Made by a program: the position numbers and the translations under genes
Shown here: positions 1-12,809 of the stretch, piece after piece
Position numbering within the stretch: position 1 is the stretch's first letter
How the letters are laid out: each line of letters starts with the position of its first letter
Notes under the pieces: generated by a model
Databases searched by the model: none
What the model was told of the DNA's origin: nothing
Seen by the model: only the letters and a program-made list of their open reading frames with translations
Source: Plazaster borealis
Lineage: Eukaryota > Echinodermata > Asteroidea > Forcipulatida > Labidiasteridae
Direction of reading: 5' to 3'
Length of the DNA stretch: 64,000 bases
NCBI GenBank assembly: GCA_021014325.1
Contig: JAJGQC010000660.1
Location: 1-64,000 of the forward strand

Positions 1-1500
1 AATATTTGAAAAGTCATAACTCCTGAACCAAACATTCGATTTTTACAATCCATACATTATCCGGAGGTCTGTAAAAAGCAAACAAATGCTACACAAAAAG
101 TAACCCATTTTGACCCCGGCTTCCGGTTCAAACCTGAAGGTGAAATTTAATGTTTCAACAACATTTTTGAAGTTGAGAAATGACCATTTCCTATTTGCTG
201 TATTTCATTAAATTTGCAAGTTGTTCACAATTGGGTACCCGATAGATCAATAGAAGGCTTCATGTAAAAAGTTACCGCCAAAATTGTGTGCCCTTTACTT
301 CCAGTCGTACCCCTAGGTCAATTTCGGGGCTTTTTTTTACAGCATAACTCAAGATTGAAATTGAATTGAACATTGAAACTTATTACACAATTAAACCTGA
401 ATGTCAAGAGGACATGGCTTGATTATGTCATGATGACGTTATCAGGTATGGAACAACGTTAAATCTAAGTAAAAAAAGAAATCATAACTCACGAACCACA
501 TGTTGAATTTTTACAATCTACACATCATCGAAAAGGTCTTTGACACAGAGCATGACCCCATTTCACCACGACTTACGGTTAGAGCCGGAAGTTGAAATTT
601 TCAAAAATACATATCTCAATAACTACTTATCATTTCGGCATGATTTTTGCATCGGGTTGTAGAACGTTGAGCCTGCTCAAACGTTTTACATCTGGTCAAA
701 ACCGGCATTAAAGCGCACGTATGTGTATATACATTGATACCTCTCTATGTAATGCCAGATAGATTTGCTGACACATTATTTGAAATTAAATGACTGCTTC
801 AAATTTCGCGCGAAATCGATTATAGCGACGTTTTAATTGGCTGCTCTTTTGCCGAAAATGACCGGGAAATATATTTTGCCTGCTATACTGCGGAGATATT
901 AAATTTTGCTAAACCTTTCTGTTGCAACGTCAAAGCCCCAGTTTTAGCCAACCAAGGTTAGAAAACTATGGCTAGCCATAAATGCAAAGCAAAAACAGTT
1001 TGTAAGAATGTTACAAAAATAATCAAAAATAGTGTTGAATTTGTTGGAAGTATGAGATATAAATTTCTTTTTTATAATTGAAAGTTTGTAGATGTGTTGA
1101 ATTTGGTCACAACATCTGTAACGCGATTGAATGATTTTCCAACATTCGGCCGTGTTATCAACAATAGAAGGGTCTATTAGCGTGGAAATAATCCACCATT
1201 TTGCAAATATGTTTATTTTTTTATTTTCACTAGTTTGTTTGATTCATAGTTTCAAACTTTGGTATTAAACGACCCCCAAAAAACAGAATTGTGTAATTTC
1301 TATCCAAAAGCCTAAACGTTATAAAAATGGTATATATAGTAAGCATCATGTGAATTTGTTTTGTCTGAACTGTCCCCGTTGATTAGAAATCAATAAAAAC
1401 ATTTGAATCTGAGAAACGATGCATGCATGAATCATTAATTATCAGATTTCTGAGGGTTGCATGTCCATTTGCGAATGACGCGGCCAGAAATGCGGTTGGT
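1..1500. other. intergenic, degenerate ~475-bp duplication
   Basis: No coding exon is visible. Two diverged copies of one sequence lie at about 1-190 and 470-620. Both contain a 'cataactc..gaacca..ttttacaatc' core followed by a 'gacccc..ttccggtt'-like stretch. This looks like an old tandem repeat. The rest is AT-rich unique sequence. Confidence 0.4.
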
Positions 1501-1636
1501 ACTAGCCTTGACCAAGGCGTTGAAGTTTTGTTTTCATTTTTGATTTGGTTACGCACAGTGTACAGTAAACGTGTACGCGTGGGTTTACGCCGTCTTTTTT
1601 TCGCAGTGAAACCGCGACCGCCTTGAGCAAGGCTAG
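1501..1636. mobile_element. small inverted-repeat element (MITE-like)
   Basis: The ends are imperfect inverted repeats: 'agccttgaccaaggcg' on the left against 'cgccttgagcaaggct' on the right. The ~100-bp interior has no coding capacity. Related ends occur at 7651-7833, and a single related end occurs at about 16200-16217, so this is a dispersed family. The class is unknown. Confidence 0.5.
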
Positions 1637-3318
1637 GTTGGTATCCATCACCTCGCCAAACGTAGAGGATTCGACGTTCTATAGTGACAGTTTTTGCTGT
1701 TTTCTCGACGAGTAGACACTGTATTCAGCTGAAAATTTCACATGTGACTTTTATTGTATTATGTCTTGATAATTTTGCATACAAAACAGCACTACTTGAC
1801 AAAAACCATACAATGACCCTACCTTTAAAGGGTTTGTGTGCATTTAAGCGAGGACGTGGTTAAAGTCCTTACATAAAGAGCGAACAAGATGTATCATCGA
1901 TTTGGTGATTGAGGATGGATGGGTTAGCTTGTCTAAGTCTAACAGTTGCCATTTATGTTCATTTAAAAAATGCACCCCTGCCAGAGTGGTTTGTAGAAAA
2001 ATGGTGGATACAAAACAGAAGCGATTGAAGTAAAGGTTGTGTGCATTAAGTGTTGAACCTCTCAAACGATTAAATATAAATAAATGAAAGTACCGCTGTG
2101 ATACACCATTCAAAATGGTTTAAATTTGTATGAATGATGATCATCATCATCCCCATCATCATCATCATCATCGTCGGGCTGTATTCAGCCTCCTTGAAGG
2201 AGACCTCCCTGGAGCCACTCCCGCAAGTTTTTTTTTTAATCGGTCGGTAACAAACTGAAGGCCACAATGAATAATTCTTACATTTTGTTTTTGTTTTTTT
2301 GTTGTTGCAATTTTACAGCATCCCCTTTTAAAAAAATAGATAATAGATACACAGATTATCAGTGTGTCAGTCTATGTGAACATTCTTACAACCATTAAAA
2401 ACAATAATCTTGACATTTTTCTACACTGTTCAACCAACTTCATTTTAAAAAAAGAGTGTTTTTTTTTTCTAAGTAACTAGAGTTCATAGCAAAAATTTGT
2501 GATGAGGAAACCAATATTGATAGCAAAAGAAAAATGAAAGCACTAACAAGATAAACAGGGGAACCAGTCCAAAAATAAGATGAAGGCAATCAAAGAAGCT
2601 ATAGTCCAAAGTGAAAAAGAAAGAGTGAAGGATTTGAATTAAATACTAAACATATGTTATGTGTTTATATTTGGGAAGGCTACGTTTTTGAAGTGTTCTC
2701 GTTGATTCAGCTCTCGTGCTAGATATTGTAGTGGAAATTTGGTGAATTATGCAATGGCAAACTGATAAGCCCATACTTGAGTGAGCTCAGGGGGCCACCC
2801 AGTGTTAGACTTGCCTTTCTCGATTCTCATCATCCTTTCAGGTTTCTTTTGAGCAGTAGTTTGTCAAATGAAAGTGTTTTTTTTCTTTACAGCTTTATTT
2901 TCTTTTGTAATGAAAACAAAAACCAACCGGCGAAAAGTAAGGCACGACGTATTCACTTCTTCATTGAACAGAGAGTATAATATTAAAAGCCTGGGTTTAT
3001 TTCGCGAGGGCAATGTGTGTCAATTTTAAACACGTCGATCACATCCTTCTCGTTACTGATCTTTGTTTAAATATATTATGTAATTTTCTGTTTACTTTGT
3101 ACTTTCACGTATCAGCTATTATCGGGCATATTGCAACTTTCTTCAACGCATAGGTAATTCGGATGGGTTTGGGGTTGATATATACCAGTTTGTTTGACAC
3201 CAGTAAATAAGTTACCGAGAGCAAATTGTATACAATACTGACGACGTCATAACATTATTATAACCGACACTTTTCAAGGAAAGTCGGAAAATCAATGCAA
3301 AATGGCTAAAGTACCTAC
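1637..3318. other. no recognisable gene; CAT microsatellite
   Basis: AT-rich sequence with an imperfect (CAT)n run at about 2133-2175. Exon 2 of the receptor whose signal-peptide exon lies at 3319-3379 would be expected on the minus strand here or further left. I could not see it. Confidence 0.4.
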
Positions 3319-3379
3319 CTTCAAAAAATCCCAACAATATGATGAGCAGCTTGAGGTTCAAACGAAGTTGTCCCGCCAT
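3319..3379 (-). CDS. signal-peptide exon of a receptor paralogue (5' exon)
   Basis: On the minus strand an ATG opens 20 codons: MAGQLR, then a leucine/isoleucine-rich core, then GFFE. It ends with one base of a split codon at a good donor (G|GTAGGT). This is a classical cleavable signal peptide. It closely resembles the exon at 42901-42961 (MAGRFH...GIFE) in length, in its MAG start, in its FE end and in exon phase, so the two genes are probably paralogues. A TATATA stretch lies about 45-50 bp upstream of the ATG (about 3418-3426, minus). The remaining exons must lie beyond the left edge. An alternative is an isolated duplicated exon. Confidence 0.6.
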
Positions 3380-4130
3380 GACTTTCTGTCCGCAGACATT
3401 TGCTGCTGTCTCTTGTTTCATATATAACCACTCTGAGAAGGAAAAACAATATATATAACTAATAAAACAGGAACTTACGAAATTTATTGTTGACCAATGA
3501 CAGATAACCAAAGTTGTTCAAATTAAGATTTTAGAAGTTGACCGGCTGCCAAATTTGCTTATTCGTCGTTAAATAACCTGGCAAGTTCCTCCTTTAAAAG
3601 AAAAAGGAAATCCGGGTGTCTGTTGCCCTTTTTATAAGATGTTGTTAAAACAATAAGACCGGTTATAGTTTATTTTGAATTCTGAATGTCATATCCTTAA
3701 GTTCTCGTGTTTCCTTAATTGGTTCAGCTAAGATTGGAACCAGATTAAATTTTAAACTTAAATACACATGCAAAATAGCAAACATATGCGAAAAGAAAAC
3801 ATTTTTGTAACAATAATGTACAAGTACTCAGAACTAAAATCTACTATATTTTCTGTATTATGGAATGAAGAATTGTATACGGAATTTGTTTTACTTGAAA
3901 GATCATGTGACTTGACATTTTCTAAGATTTAAACTAAATTGCCGTGTCGTGAATAAATTACAGACAACTTGGTTATGCAAGTGAGGTTTCCTTTGCATAA
4001 TATGCCTCTACCCAAGCTAAGTTCTAAATGTTAACCAATCCATTTATGAAATGAGGGAAAAACTCAGGGCAATGACCACACTTGACATAAACTTCCCTTT
4101 TAACTCTGCGCTGCAGTATCAAGGTCATAC
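3380..4130. other. no gene seen
   Basis: AT-rich sequence upstream of the signal-peptide exon. It may include that gene's promoter, but nothing beyond the TATATA stretch can be supported. Confidence 0.4.
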
Positions 4131-4139
4131 TAACGTGGT

Positions 4140-4545
4140 CCCCTCATGGTGCAGTCGCTGACTGCACCGTTACGCATTCGTGTAAGTTTTTTTTTAGCTC
4201 CTCACAAACTCTTCTAAAATGGTTTCAATAGACTCAGAAAGGTTCACTGAATCCCCAGAACCCCTCAAAAAAGGCAAAAAAATTTCCATGTGTGGGTTGC
4301 AGTCGAAATTCCCAAAACCAATGTTACCAAAATCCAACTTTTTGGTTGTACGCGCAGTCGCTGACTGCACCATTAGACGTTCGTGTATAGTTTTTTTTTA
4401 GCTCCTCACAAAATCTTCTAAAATGGTTTCAATAGACTCAGAAAGGTTCACTGAATCCCCAGAACCCCTCAAAAAAGGCAAAACAAAATTCCATGTGTGG
4501 ATTGCAGTCGAAAAACCAAAAAAAAAAAAGTTACCCAAATCCAAC
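4140..4545. repeat. two tandem copies of a ~203-bp unit
   Basis: The motif 'gcagtcgctgactgcacc' recurs at 4151 and 4354, and the sequence after it is repeated almost exactly through the 'agctcctcacaaa' and 'gaatccccagaacccctc' segments. The shared motif is itself a small hairpin (gcagtc / gactgc). There is no coding capacity. Confidence 0.75.
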
Positions 4546-5647
4546 TTTTTTTCGCTTTTTTTGCACTGCTTACCAGTCTACTGAGAAACAAGGTATCTTA
4601 TTTATTTGGCCCACCCTGGCCATTTTATAATAAACATCTGGTCCTCTTGTGTCGGCCTGAGGTCTCCAACCACAGAGCCAGAGTGACAGGATGATTGATT
4701 GCCTGATAGTAGAGGCACAAGATCAACGACCTTGTAGGGTGTATCGTATGTCAATGTGTATACAATTCCCATGGGATTTTATGGGGCTTCGAAGTTAAAG
4801 GTGACTGTATAGGTTGATGACTCACCCCAAGCTAAACAGGCTTTTACAGTGTTGTAGATGGGGGGGGGGGGGGAGTCGAGGATTATGAAAAATTTCAAAT
4901 TTTTTGACCGCACCGTTAATGACTTAACACAATTTGTTTACGACGGTACAGTCAAATACTGCGCGATGCTGCAGCGCAGGGGACAAGTGGAAGTTCCCCC
5001 TAGCTCATCTGAGAAATGGACATGGCAAGGCTGAGTAGTATAGTCATCACTTTTGGCGTAGTGGACATAATTATAGCATCGAAGCAAGGGCAGCGTTCAA
5101 GAATGAAACATAAAACCCGGTCTTTTTGAAGACAAGAAATTGCTTTTAGTTTTCATGATTATTATTGTGCAGATGATGATCCCATTCTTAGAATTGCACA
5201 AATCATTTGGCAAACCAGTAGGAAAGGGACAAACAAAAAAACAAATGAGGAAAAAAAACCTAATTTTTGTAAAACTCGGTATACGTGTTAATATTGTATC
5301 AAGAGCCGTATTTTCCTTTTAAATGCTAATTGCTACCATAGTTGATTTAATCTATATGATTGAAGACAGTGCTCATGTTTTGTGTGATCTACCATGAAAT
5401 AACAAACTTTTACAAATGTAGGCTAAATCCGCCGTGTGAGTCAGCAGGAAATGCACAGTTTTCAGACATTGTCCATAATGTGGGTTGTTTACAGCCAACT
5501 TCTCCAATTTGATTTCATTTCGGAGGAAAAAAGTTTTCACAAAAATTTTGTTTTGTTAGTATAAACTTAATAATCAGTGAGCTTTCATACTAAAATTAAT
5601 TAATGATTATTTGTTGTTCTTACCAATACTGTATATTACCTTTAAGG

Positions 5648-5686
<39 letters not shown>

Positions 5687-6330
5687 ACACAAAAAACACA
5701 CTTGGGGAACCATTGTAAAAATCATTTTTTATTTTTTATCAAAATAAGCGATAGACATCTGGATTTCCTGTTTAGTTATGAGGAGGAACTATCCAGTTTT
5801 ATTCATGTCAAATCTTCATCCAAACTACCAAAATATAAATAATGAATATACAAAACCGTGTCGAATGTTCACAGTGCATACAATAGTAGTAATGGAGCTC
5901 ATTGAAGTTCTCAATCAAATTATTTCATAGCAAATGTTACTCATTTGATTTATTTAGAAAATAATGGCGCTTTGAACCCAGTCACTATACACAATGACAA
6001 TATTTAGATTGACAAACTCGTTTGCCAGCATTTGTTTTGGATAATAAAGACCTTACACCCTAACACACAAAGATAAAGACCAGATTCACGAGAACTAGGA
6101 GAGTGAACATTATCATTCAGTTATTTGTTTAATCTTTCGATGTAACAATTACGGCTGCTATTTGTGTTTTACATTAAGTTTGACACATTGAATGCACGAG
6201 ATTAGTCACTTGTAAAGAAACCATTGATAGGGTCACAATGTAACAACGATAATTTATTCCGATATGTAAGAAAACACTTTTTTCCTCTTGGGTTTGACCG
6301 ACAACTGACGGCTTTAAAATATAAATGTAC
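4546..6330. other. no gene seen; poly-G and poly-A runs
   Basis: Holds a run of about 15 G at about 4860-4874 and a run of about 35 A at about 5651-5685. The long A run could be the tail of an old retroposon, but no recognisable body precedes it. The short open frames lack family features. Confidence 0.4.
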
Positions 6331-6333
6331 ACT

Positions 6334-6530
6334 CACTGTAAAAACTGGGGTGTTAAAATTGACACCATGGGCGCTGTCACATTATAGATACCGGAGACAG
6401 AATCAAAATTAACATCTTAGGGTGTTAACATAGCACCGATGTCATTGTTTTTGCAAAAATTAGTGTAATTTTAACACACTATGTTGCAAATTTTGGTTCT
6501 TCTGTGTGACAACACCCAGTTTTACAGTGT
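6334..6530. mobile_element. MITE with CACTGTAAAA ends
   Basis: Terminal inverted repeats: 'cactgtaaaaactggggtgtt' at the left end, and its near reverse complement 'aacacccagttttacagtg' at the right end. The ~200-bp length and non-coding interior fit a non-autonomous DNA element. Ends of the CACTGTAAAA type are common in aquatic animal genomes. The superfamily assignment would be a guess. Confidence 0.65.
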
Positions 6531-6699
6531 ACATGTATCGAGGCCGCCTTCGTGAGAACTCGGCGTCAATCAATAACACATACACGTGCAGATATGATAG
6601 GGGAAAAGTCGCTCATAAGAGTATTTTCTGAATGTTGCGATCTGTTGAGGGTACAGTTTGATCGATATGACAAAGTTGGTGTTCTCTGAGAAAGTGTGT

Positions 6700-6860
6700 A
6701 TTTTTTGGCTAGGTTTGAGGAAAAAGGTATACAAAATTATACCCCTCCTTATTTCGGCTGGGTTTGATCAGCAAAGGATACACAAATGTACCCCGTCCTC
6801 TTTTCGGCTGGGTTTGAGGAACAAGGGATACAACACTCTATCCCCTTACTTACATTATGA
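6700..6860. repeat. three tandem ~50-bp units
   Basis: 'ggct.ggtttga' recurs at about 6707, 6757 and 6807. Each copy is followed by an 'aaaggatac..a..tacccc' segment. The copies are diverged. Confidence 0.65.
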
Positions 6861-7650
6861 CCACTCGAAGCACAAATAAACTCCTAAAGGTATAAATAAA
6901 AAGATGTTAAAAGATATTTTTAAAAGTGCACCCGATTCTTACTTTGTTCCTCCAGCAATGTTTTATAAAGAAAATCAGCATGACTTTAACATTTTGAAAA
7001 CAATCTCAAGAAAAGTTGCAAAATGAAAAATTGTAGTTACAAATGAACCTGTTTGAATGATAACGTATTGGGATGTTATATTTAGAGCATGGGTATAGAC
7101 CTAGAGCAAAGTTCGTGCGTCAATCATTTGTTTGAAGTCTGGGGAACACAAACCTCCATAGATGAAGTTTTCCCAGTGTAAAGTATCTGGTAGAACAAGC
7201 TGGGTGTGGAGGGCATTTTACCCCGACGAACAATAACTAATAAGGGTTAAGGAAATTTCTTTTAAAATTGGGGTAAGCATTGTTGACTTGATTTTGCTCA
7301 ATGTTGTTGTAAATGAGATTCCACGAGATTTTGAACACCGGTGTTTGAAACTAAAAGTAAGAACAAATGTATTTGTAATATAAATGATTTTGAATATTTA
7401 TTTAACACTGTCTTGTGTGCTTGTAGTTTTTAATAGTTATTATAATTGTATATCATAGGCCTGAAACATTCTTCATGCAGTGCATAATGATGCCTGACAT
7501 GTAGACTGAGAGAATATAACATGCTGTAAACCGGGAGTGATTTTAAAATTCAAAATTGTTAAGACTATTATATTGAGGAACCAAATAAGTTTAGAAAATT
7601 CAGTGCCGGATATAAACAACTTATTTGATCCCCAAATGGAGAGGTATAGG
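6861..7650. other. no gene seen
   Basis: AT-rich spacer between repeats. No exon-like reading frame with splice sites was recognised. Confidence 0.35.
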
Positions 7651-7833
7651 GGTAGCCTTGGTCAAGGCGTGGAGTTTTTTCTCAATTTTATTTTATTGTT
7701 TTCATTTTTATTTTATTTGCGCCGCGCTAACCAGCCGAGCTACCAACCCGCCCGAGCTGTGTGCATGGTGTCAGTGTGCGCGTGCTCGTGTGAGCTGTAT
7801 GCGTGTACTCACCGAATCAACGCCTTGACGGTT
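7651..7833. mobile_element. second copy of the 1501-1636 element family
   Basis: The left end 'gtagccttggtcaaggcgt' and right end 'aacgccttgacggttc' are imperfect inverted repeats and match the ends of the element at 1501. The interior is different and richer in GC. Confidence 0.45.
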
Positions 7834-10340
7834 CTGTGTTGAAGCCAATGACTCATTACTATAATGCGCGCAAAGGGCGAGACCCCATTGGTCAGTGGTA
7901 GAAGTCTTGTTTACTCATTCTTATGAATATGCATGCAGTATCCAGATGTGGCTACTGCACTGGCGCGCCGGTTTGAACTTGGGAATACTTTGTTATAATA
8001 ATATCTATCTGAAAATGTTGCGTATTCTCCTCAGCTGAGCGAGACAATGAGGGCACGGCAGGAATTAAACAAATGAGGTTGGGTGGATCGATTTGTTACA
8101 TACATTACATACACCATTTTCCAGCAGGAAGACGCTGATGTGTTTTTTGTAATGACGTAAGGCCCGATTGACCATCTCTAGCTGTCTCCATCTTGCACCA
8201 TTAAACAGTGATTTAATCATTGTTGGTGCATTCATTGGAGGTAGAATTTACAAAACAAAGAACTCAATAAACTACCATTGTTGATTGTTTCATCATGGAG
8301 GCATATAGCTTATTGCACTTTTTATATCATTGCACTTTTTATATCATTTTGGGCCGCCCAACTAAAAAAGAGCTGCCTCACACCAAATTTCACTAGAATA
8401 AGGTAGCTAAAACTCTATTTAACATGTATCATGTGTGGCTGTATCCTGTCAATTTTTGTTTAGCAGTAAATTCTTATAAGACCCTGTCTGAGAACAATTC
8501 AAAAAGTATGAAGACGGTGTGGCTGCACAGAGTCGGACTTCGATAGGACATGTCAAGAAAACACAAATGCAGAAACTACATCAACTCCAGAATTAATATC
8601 CAAAAGAATGGCGAATGATCAGGGTAGTCCAATGAGGGAACTTGAGTGCCGCGCATAAAGCTCCAGAGGCCGCGCCAGTTCAGCACTTGTAGCTGACTGA
8701 CCAGCCTCGGCGACAATCACGCAGATTACCGGTCCAAATGGCTGAGACAATGCTCCACACAAACGTCATTAAGTCGGTACTACTCACATCGCATCACATA
8801 CAGCAAGCATGATGGTACAAAGGTCATAGTGAGGGAAGCTCGTTATTTGGACGTCAAATTGAATAATTCATTTGCTTCCCATCCTGTGTTGTCTGCAATA
8901 GGTCTGACGAAAGATTTAAATATTCATGAGCTGCATGAGCTGCATATCCGAGAGCCCCCCCCCCCACGTATGTCCCATGGGATTCGTCGTGCGACATCCG
9001 GTCTGACCTTGCGCATTCGTGTCTTTGTGTAAACAACGCGCGATTTATGTCAACAATGCGAGAAAACAGGGCGCCCGCGCGCGGTCAAAATGCATTCGCG
9101 GGTTTTGAGATTTCAAAAGTTTTTAAACGGACTAATCAAAGAAAGGGAATGTAAGACTGGCGGGAAAGATAACCTAATGAATATTGAACACCCCAATCGA
9201 TTCCCCAGTATCCAATCATCATTCTAGGATAAGCGTCACCTTCTATTAATACGTAGATCTGATGTAGTGCTCGATTTTCTTGGACGCACTTCACGGTAAA
9301 TAATCACCGTTTTTGTTTACTTTATCCCAAATCCCCACCCAAAATATCTTTAAAATATAAACAAAAATAAAACATAGATTGTATAATTGTGCGCAAATCT
9401 ACGAAAATCCCATTATTTTAACTTCCTTTTCCAGGTTATTTCATGAATGACGTTGGTTTTGGTTTTAGAGCTAAACTTTTTTTAACGGTACAGTGTGTAA
9501 TTCTCGTCAAGGTCATTGGGGTCATTTGTAATTTGACACCGTTATATTTCACGAGAAACGCGTTCGGCACAAACAAAGCCGAACGGCGCGCCGTGAAAAT
9601 GAAGTGTTTGTCGGGTGCGTTTGTTATGGGTAGTTCGTGTCGCTCGGTCTTCACTCGTAGTAATTGTACCTGGGTAAACATGGGATTTGTATGGGGCATG
9701 TAGGTGCTTAATGCTTTAAACATGGCCATTTACTTTATTGGCAATTATCATGGAAGTATTTCGGACATAAAGCAGGCTTAAAATAATAGTTAAACATAAA
9801 TGCGACCTATATTTCTACAAAGGATCAGTGTATTGATGCATGAAAAAAACAAAAAACATTAGAAACATAATTATTCAGACTGAGAATGTTTAACAGCCCC
9901 ACACCAGGCTTAATCAAATCAAACCTGCTATGCTCACCTTTATTTTATTTAATGTTTCAAAACATTTATCCATCACAAGTAACTAGCTTTTAAAGAATAT
10001 AAAGCCTAAAGTCAAAGATGAAAGCTAGTAACACTGTACATGTACTGTATCACATTTACAAATTTGAAAAACACAACTTTTCAACTAGCAATGTTGTCTT
10101 TTTTTTTTGGGGGGGGGGGTAATGAAACAACTCCATGTATTATTTTAAATTTGATTACACTAAAAGAAGTTGCAAGGACTTTTTTGTTTTTTTTTATTTT
10201 AAATGATTAAATAATACAAAAAGGACAATTTGTTGTTATTTCTTAAACACAGATTATACACGGATGAGCACAAGACAATTCTGAAATGTAATGCACTGTT
10301 TGTACAAATTCTGTCCTACAGCTAAAAGCCGGTACAGAAA
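7834..10340. other. intergenic
   Basis: No supported gene. An 18-bp direct duplication ('ttgcactttttatatcat') lies at about 8311-8348. A frame at 9443-9703 (+) looks hydrophobic at its start but has no start context, splice sites or family resemblance, so it is not called. Confidence 0.35.
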
Positions 10341-10440
10341 AGAAGCAGAAAAATCCATCGAGAGACAGCCCTAGAACCCCCGCACTTCTTATTTTGAGCC
10401 ATTGTCAAGTAGTACTAGTAGTACACCCCCATCAGATGTA

Positions 10441-11826
10441 AAATTTGAAACAGGGAACAGAAACGATTGCTGAAGGGATACAACATTCTGACTGAAGGCA
10501 AAAATGCCATGCATCGACAACAACAAGGTGTCGTGGCGGATATCGTCATTGCCGAGAACCTCCCCGTTTCATTCCCTGATGACGTCAAGCCAACACGCTG
10601 TGTAGCTGTGAAGTCCCTCATCGCTAAAGTAAAACAGCAACTAGATGCCTAAGAGAAGTAAGACAAAAATTTGATGCTTATTTGTATGAGTTTTGGGGGG
10701 TTTTTTTTTCAGAACAAAATTTAATATTACCTTTAAAATTATTATTTGCTCTTTTTTTCCTAACAGGACCAACAAGCTAACTTGGTACGAGGGCAACATG
10801 CCACATGACGAGGTTTGTGTCAAAATTGGAAACAAGGCGGGCGGGATGATCAAACAAATGTTTTAGATTGCCAAAGTTGGTTGTCCCAATTGCCCTTTGA
10901 CACACCTTCGACACATGTGATCAGGGAGCCCATGTTAAGGATTTCGCTGACACAGGTAAATAGTTTGCAAATCGTATTTAAATCAACAGAGTAAAAATAG
11001 ATGAATGAATGCAATGGAAGTGAATATGAGGTAATATTGCATTTACCTTTATGACAGGTCTACCAACTCAGACTACACATCAGTCTCGGGTTATACCTCA
11101 AGCATGTCATGACCTTGACAAGCAAGTGGCATCTGTGTTGGCCTACGAGATGAACATCACACCGAGGAAGAAAATCCAGCACTTGGCTCCTGCTTCAATA
11201 GTGTCGTCTCTGTGTTGAAAAGGGCTCGGCAATTACATCTGCAGGCAGAGGCCTTCGATGGGGAAATCCGTCTCAAAGTCAAAGAACTTCTGGACACCAT
11301 CATGTCACCTGTGGAGGGAAGTGCATGCAGAGATCCAATCTTACAACGACTCCACTGTGGAACCAACAAGAACATCTGGTAAGTTTTCATAAACATAAAA
11401 TGTAAATCTGATAAGCTTTTATTATCAAGTGCACAAGGCTTTCTATGAAATAAATTTGACCATACATTATTTTTTTCAGTTGGCGGAAGCAAAGGCCCTC
11501 CATGAAATAGCATTGTCCCGGGAGGCCCAGCTGTGAGCCAAAAGATTAACAACTACCTGGCTTACATCCGCATCTCCTTTTCCATCTGGGAATGCAATGC
11601 CGAAGATGCATCTACTTGAAGACCATGTCACTCCATGGCTGTGACAGTGGCACTTTGGTCTAGAATTCAATGGCGGGTATGGAAGAGGGGAATCTGTCCA
11701 TGCCAATCTCATCACCCTCCGGCATGATGTCCGAGGACTGCATGAAGAGGTGGATATTCTGCAGTCTGTCATTGAGTCTCATTGGGTCATGACCAGCCCT
11801 GCCTACGCACCACCCGCTGCCTTTTA
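10441..11826 (+). pseudogene. decayed multi-exon gene of an invertebrate multi-copy family
   Basis: Four plus-strand exon-like blocks: about 10441-10652, 10767-10900, 11058-11383 and 11480-11826. They are joined by recognisable acceptors (cctaacag, atgacag, tttttcag) and donors (gacacaG|GTAAAT, catctG|GTAAGT). Block 2 reads KLTWYEGNMPHDEV then VKIGNKAGG. The last block, read across frames, gives MHLLEDHVTPW, ESVHANLITLRHDVRGLH and ESHWVMTSP. From memory these match a multi-copy family of uncharacterised marine-invertebrate proteins with LTWHxGxxPxDExWxKIGGDKGG and KxHxLEDHVxPW motifs. Stops after KQQLDA and KQMF and frame changes in the last block show decay. The function of the family is not known to me. 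The multi-copy nature suggests a transposon-linked gene. Confidence 0.5.
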
Positions 11827-12483
11827 AAAAAAAAAATTATTTTATTAATTTCCACATAACCACAAATTTCAATAAAGAACTTGTCATTTTCTCAAGTGTA
11901 AACAATAAATTTGTATCTTAATCTTTAGCGTATAAGCCGCAACATTTTTGAAGATCAAAATCAATATATTATGCGGCTTATACGTCAAAGATTATGGTAC
12001 AAAAACAGCTGTAAATTTCTCCTTTTAAGAAAATGTGCATATAGGAATTGAAAAAAAATGTTGACTTTAAATAATTTGAAACACTGCGATTCTTTGGTTT
12101 TTCACTTATAATTTTCTTTCTCAAGCAAATTGCGAAAGTGAGGCAAATTTCCTTGTGTCACAATAAGAAAAAACCCTGTTTTGTTTGCATCAAAAAATTT
12201 GCTTTGTATTTGCTTTCTCGTCAAGTATTAACCGAGCTTACAATATTATAGAACTACATCATGTACCATACTGATGACATCATGGTTTGTTCACCAGTTT
12301 CCTTCACCGTAATTAAAACACGAAGCTATCAGCACATTTGTTATTTTTAACCATATACTTTTCGAAACCTGTGTTTTCATTTAATCCCCAAAGAGTCCAA
12401 GGAATTTATTAATGAATTACAAAAAATTATTTTTTACAAGAATGGTTACTTATTTATTTTTCATCTTGCAATGATGCAATCAG
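11827..12483. other. no gene seen
   Basis: AT-rich sequence, with 'cttatacg'-type inverted segments around 11927-11990 (agcgtataagccgc and gcggcttatacg) that could form a short hairpin. There is no coding signal. Confidence 0.35.
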
Positions 12484-12809
12484 ATGTCGGTCACTTCTTA
12501 CTCAAGTCACTTCGTACCCAAAATATCATACCCAGGTCACTTCGTACCCGTAAGCGAAGTCACTTCGTACCTCAATTGTCTGAGTCATGTGGCCGCCCCG
12601 AATCAATAAAATTGTTTTGAAAAGAAAAAAATGTGGACGGCCCCAATCAATAAAAATTGTTTTGAAAAGAAGAAAAAAATGAATCATGAATAGAGTAACA
12701 TTAAACATGAGGATGACAATTTACACGAAGGTTGTTTTAACAATTGTACCCAACCCAAGTCACGTCATAGTCGTGTATGACTTGACTTGGTACGAAGTGA
12801 CCGACATTC
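12484..12809. mobile_element. MITE with GTCGGTCACTTC ends
   Basis: The left end 'atgtcggtcacttc' and right end 'gaagtgaccgacat' are inverted. The arms continue with repeated 'gtcacttcgtacc' motifs: three on the left, one inverted on the right. Inside, a segment starting 'aatcaataaa' and running through 'ttgttttgaaaagaa' is tandemly duplicated (about 12600-12680). Non-coding. Confidence 0.65.

Noticed and set aside
9443..9703. Plus-strand frame of 86 codons with a hydrophobic start
   Set aside because: No family motif, no splice or promoter context, and the opposite strand is equally open (97 codons), which suggests chance.
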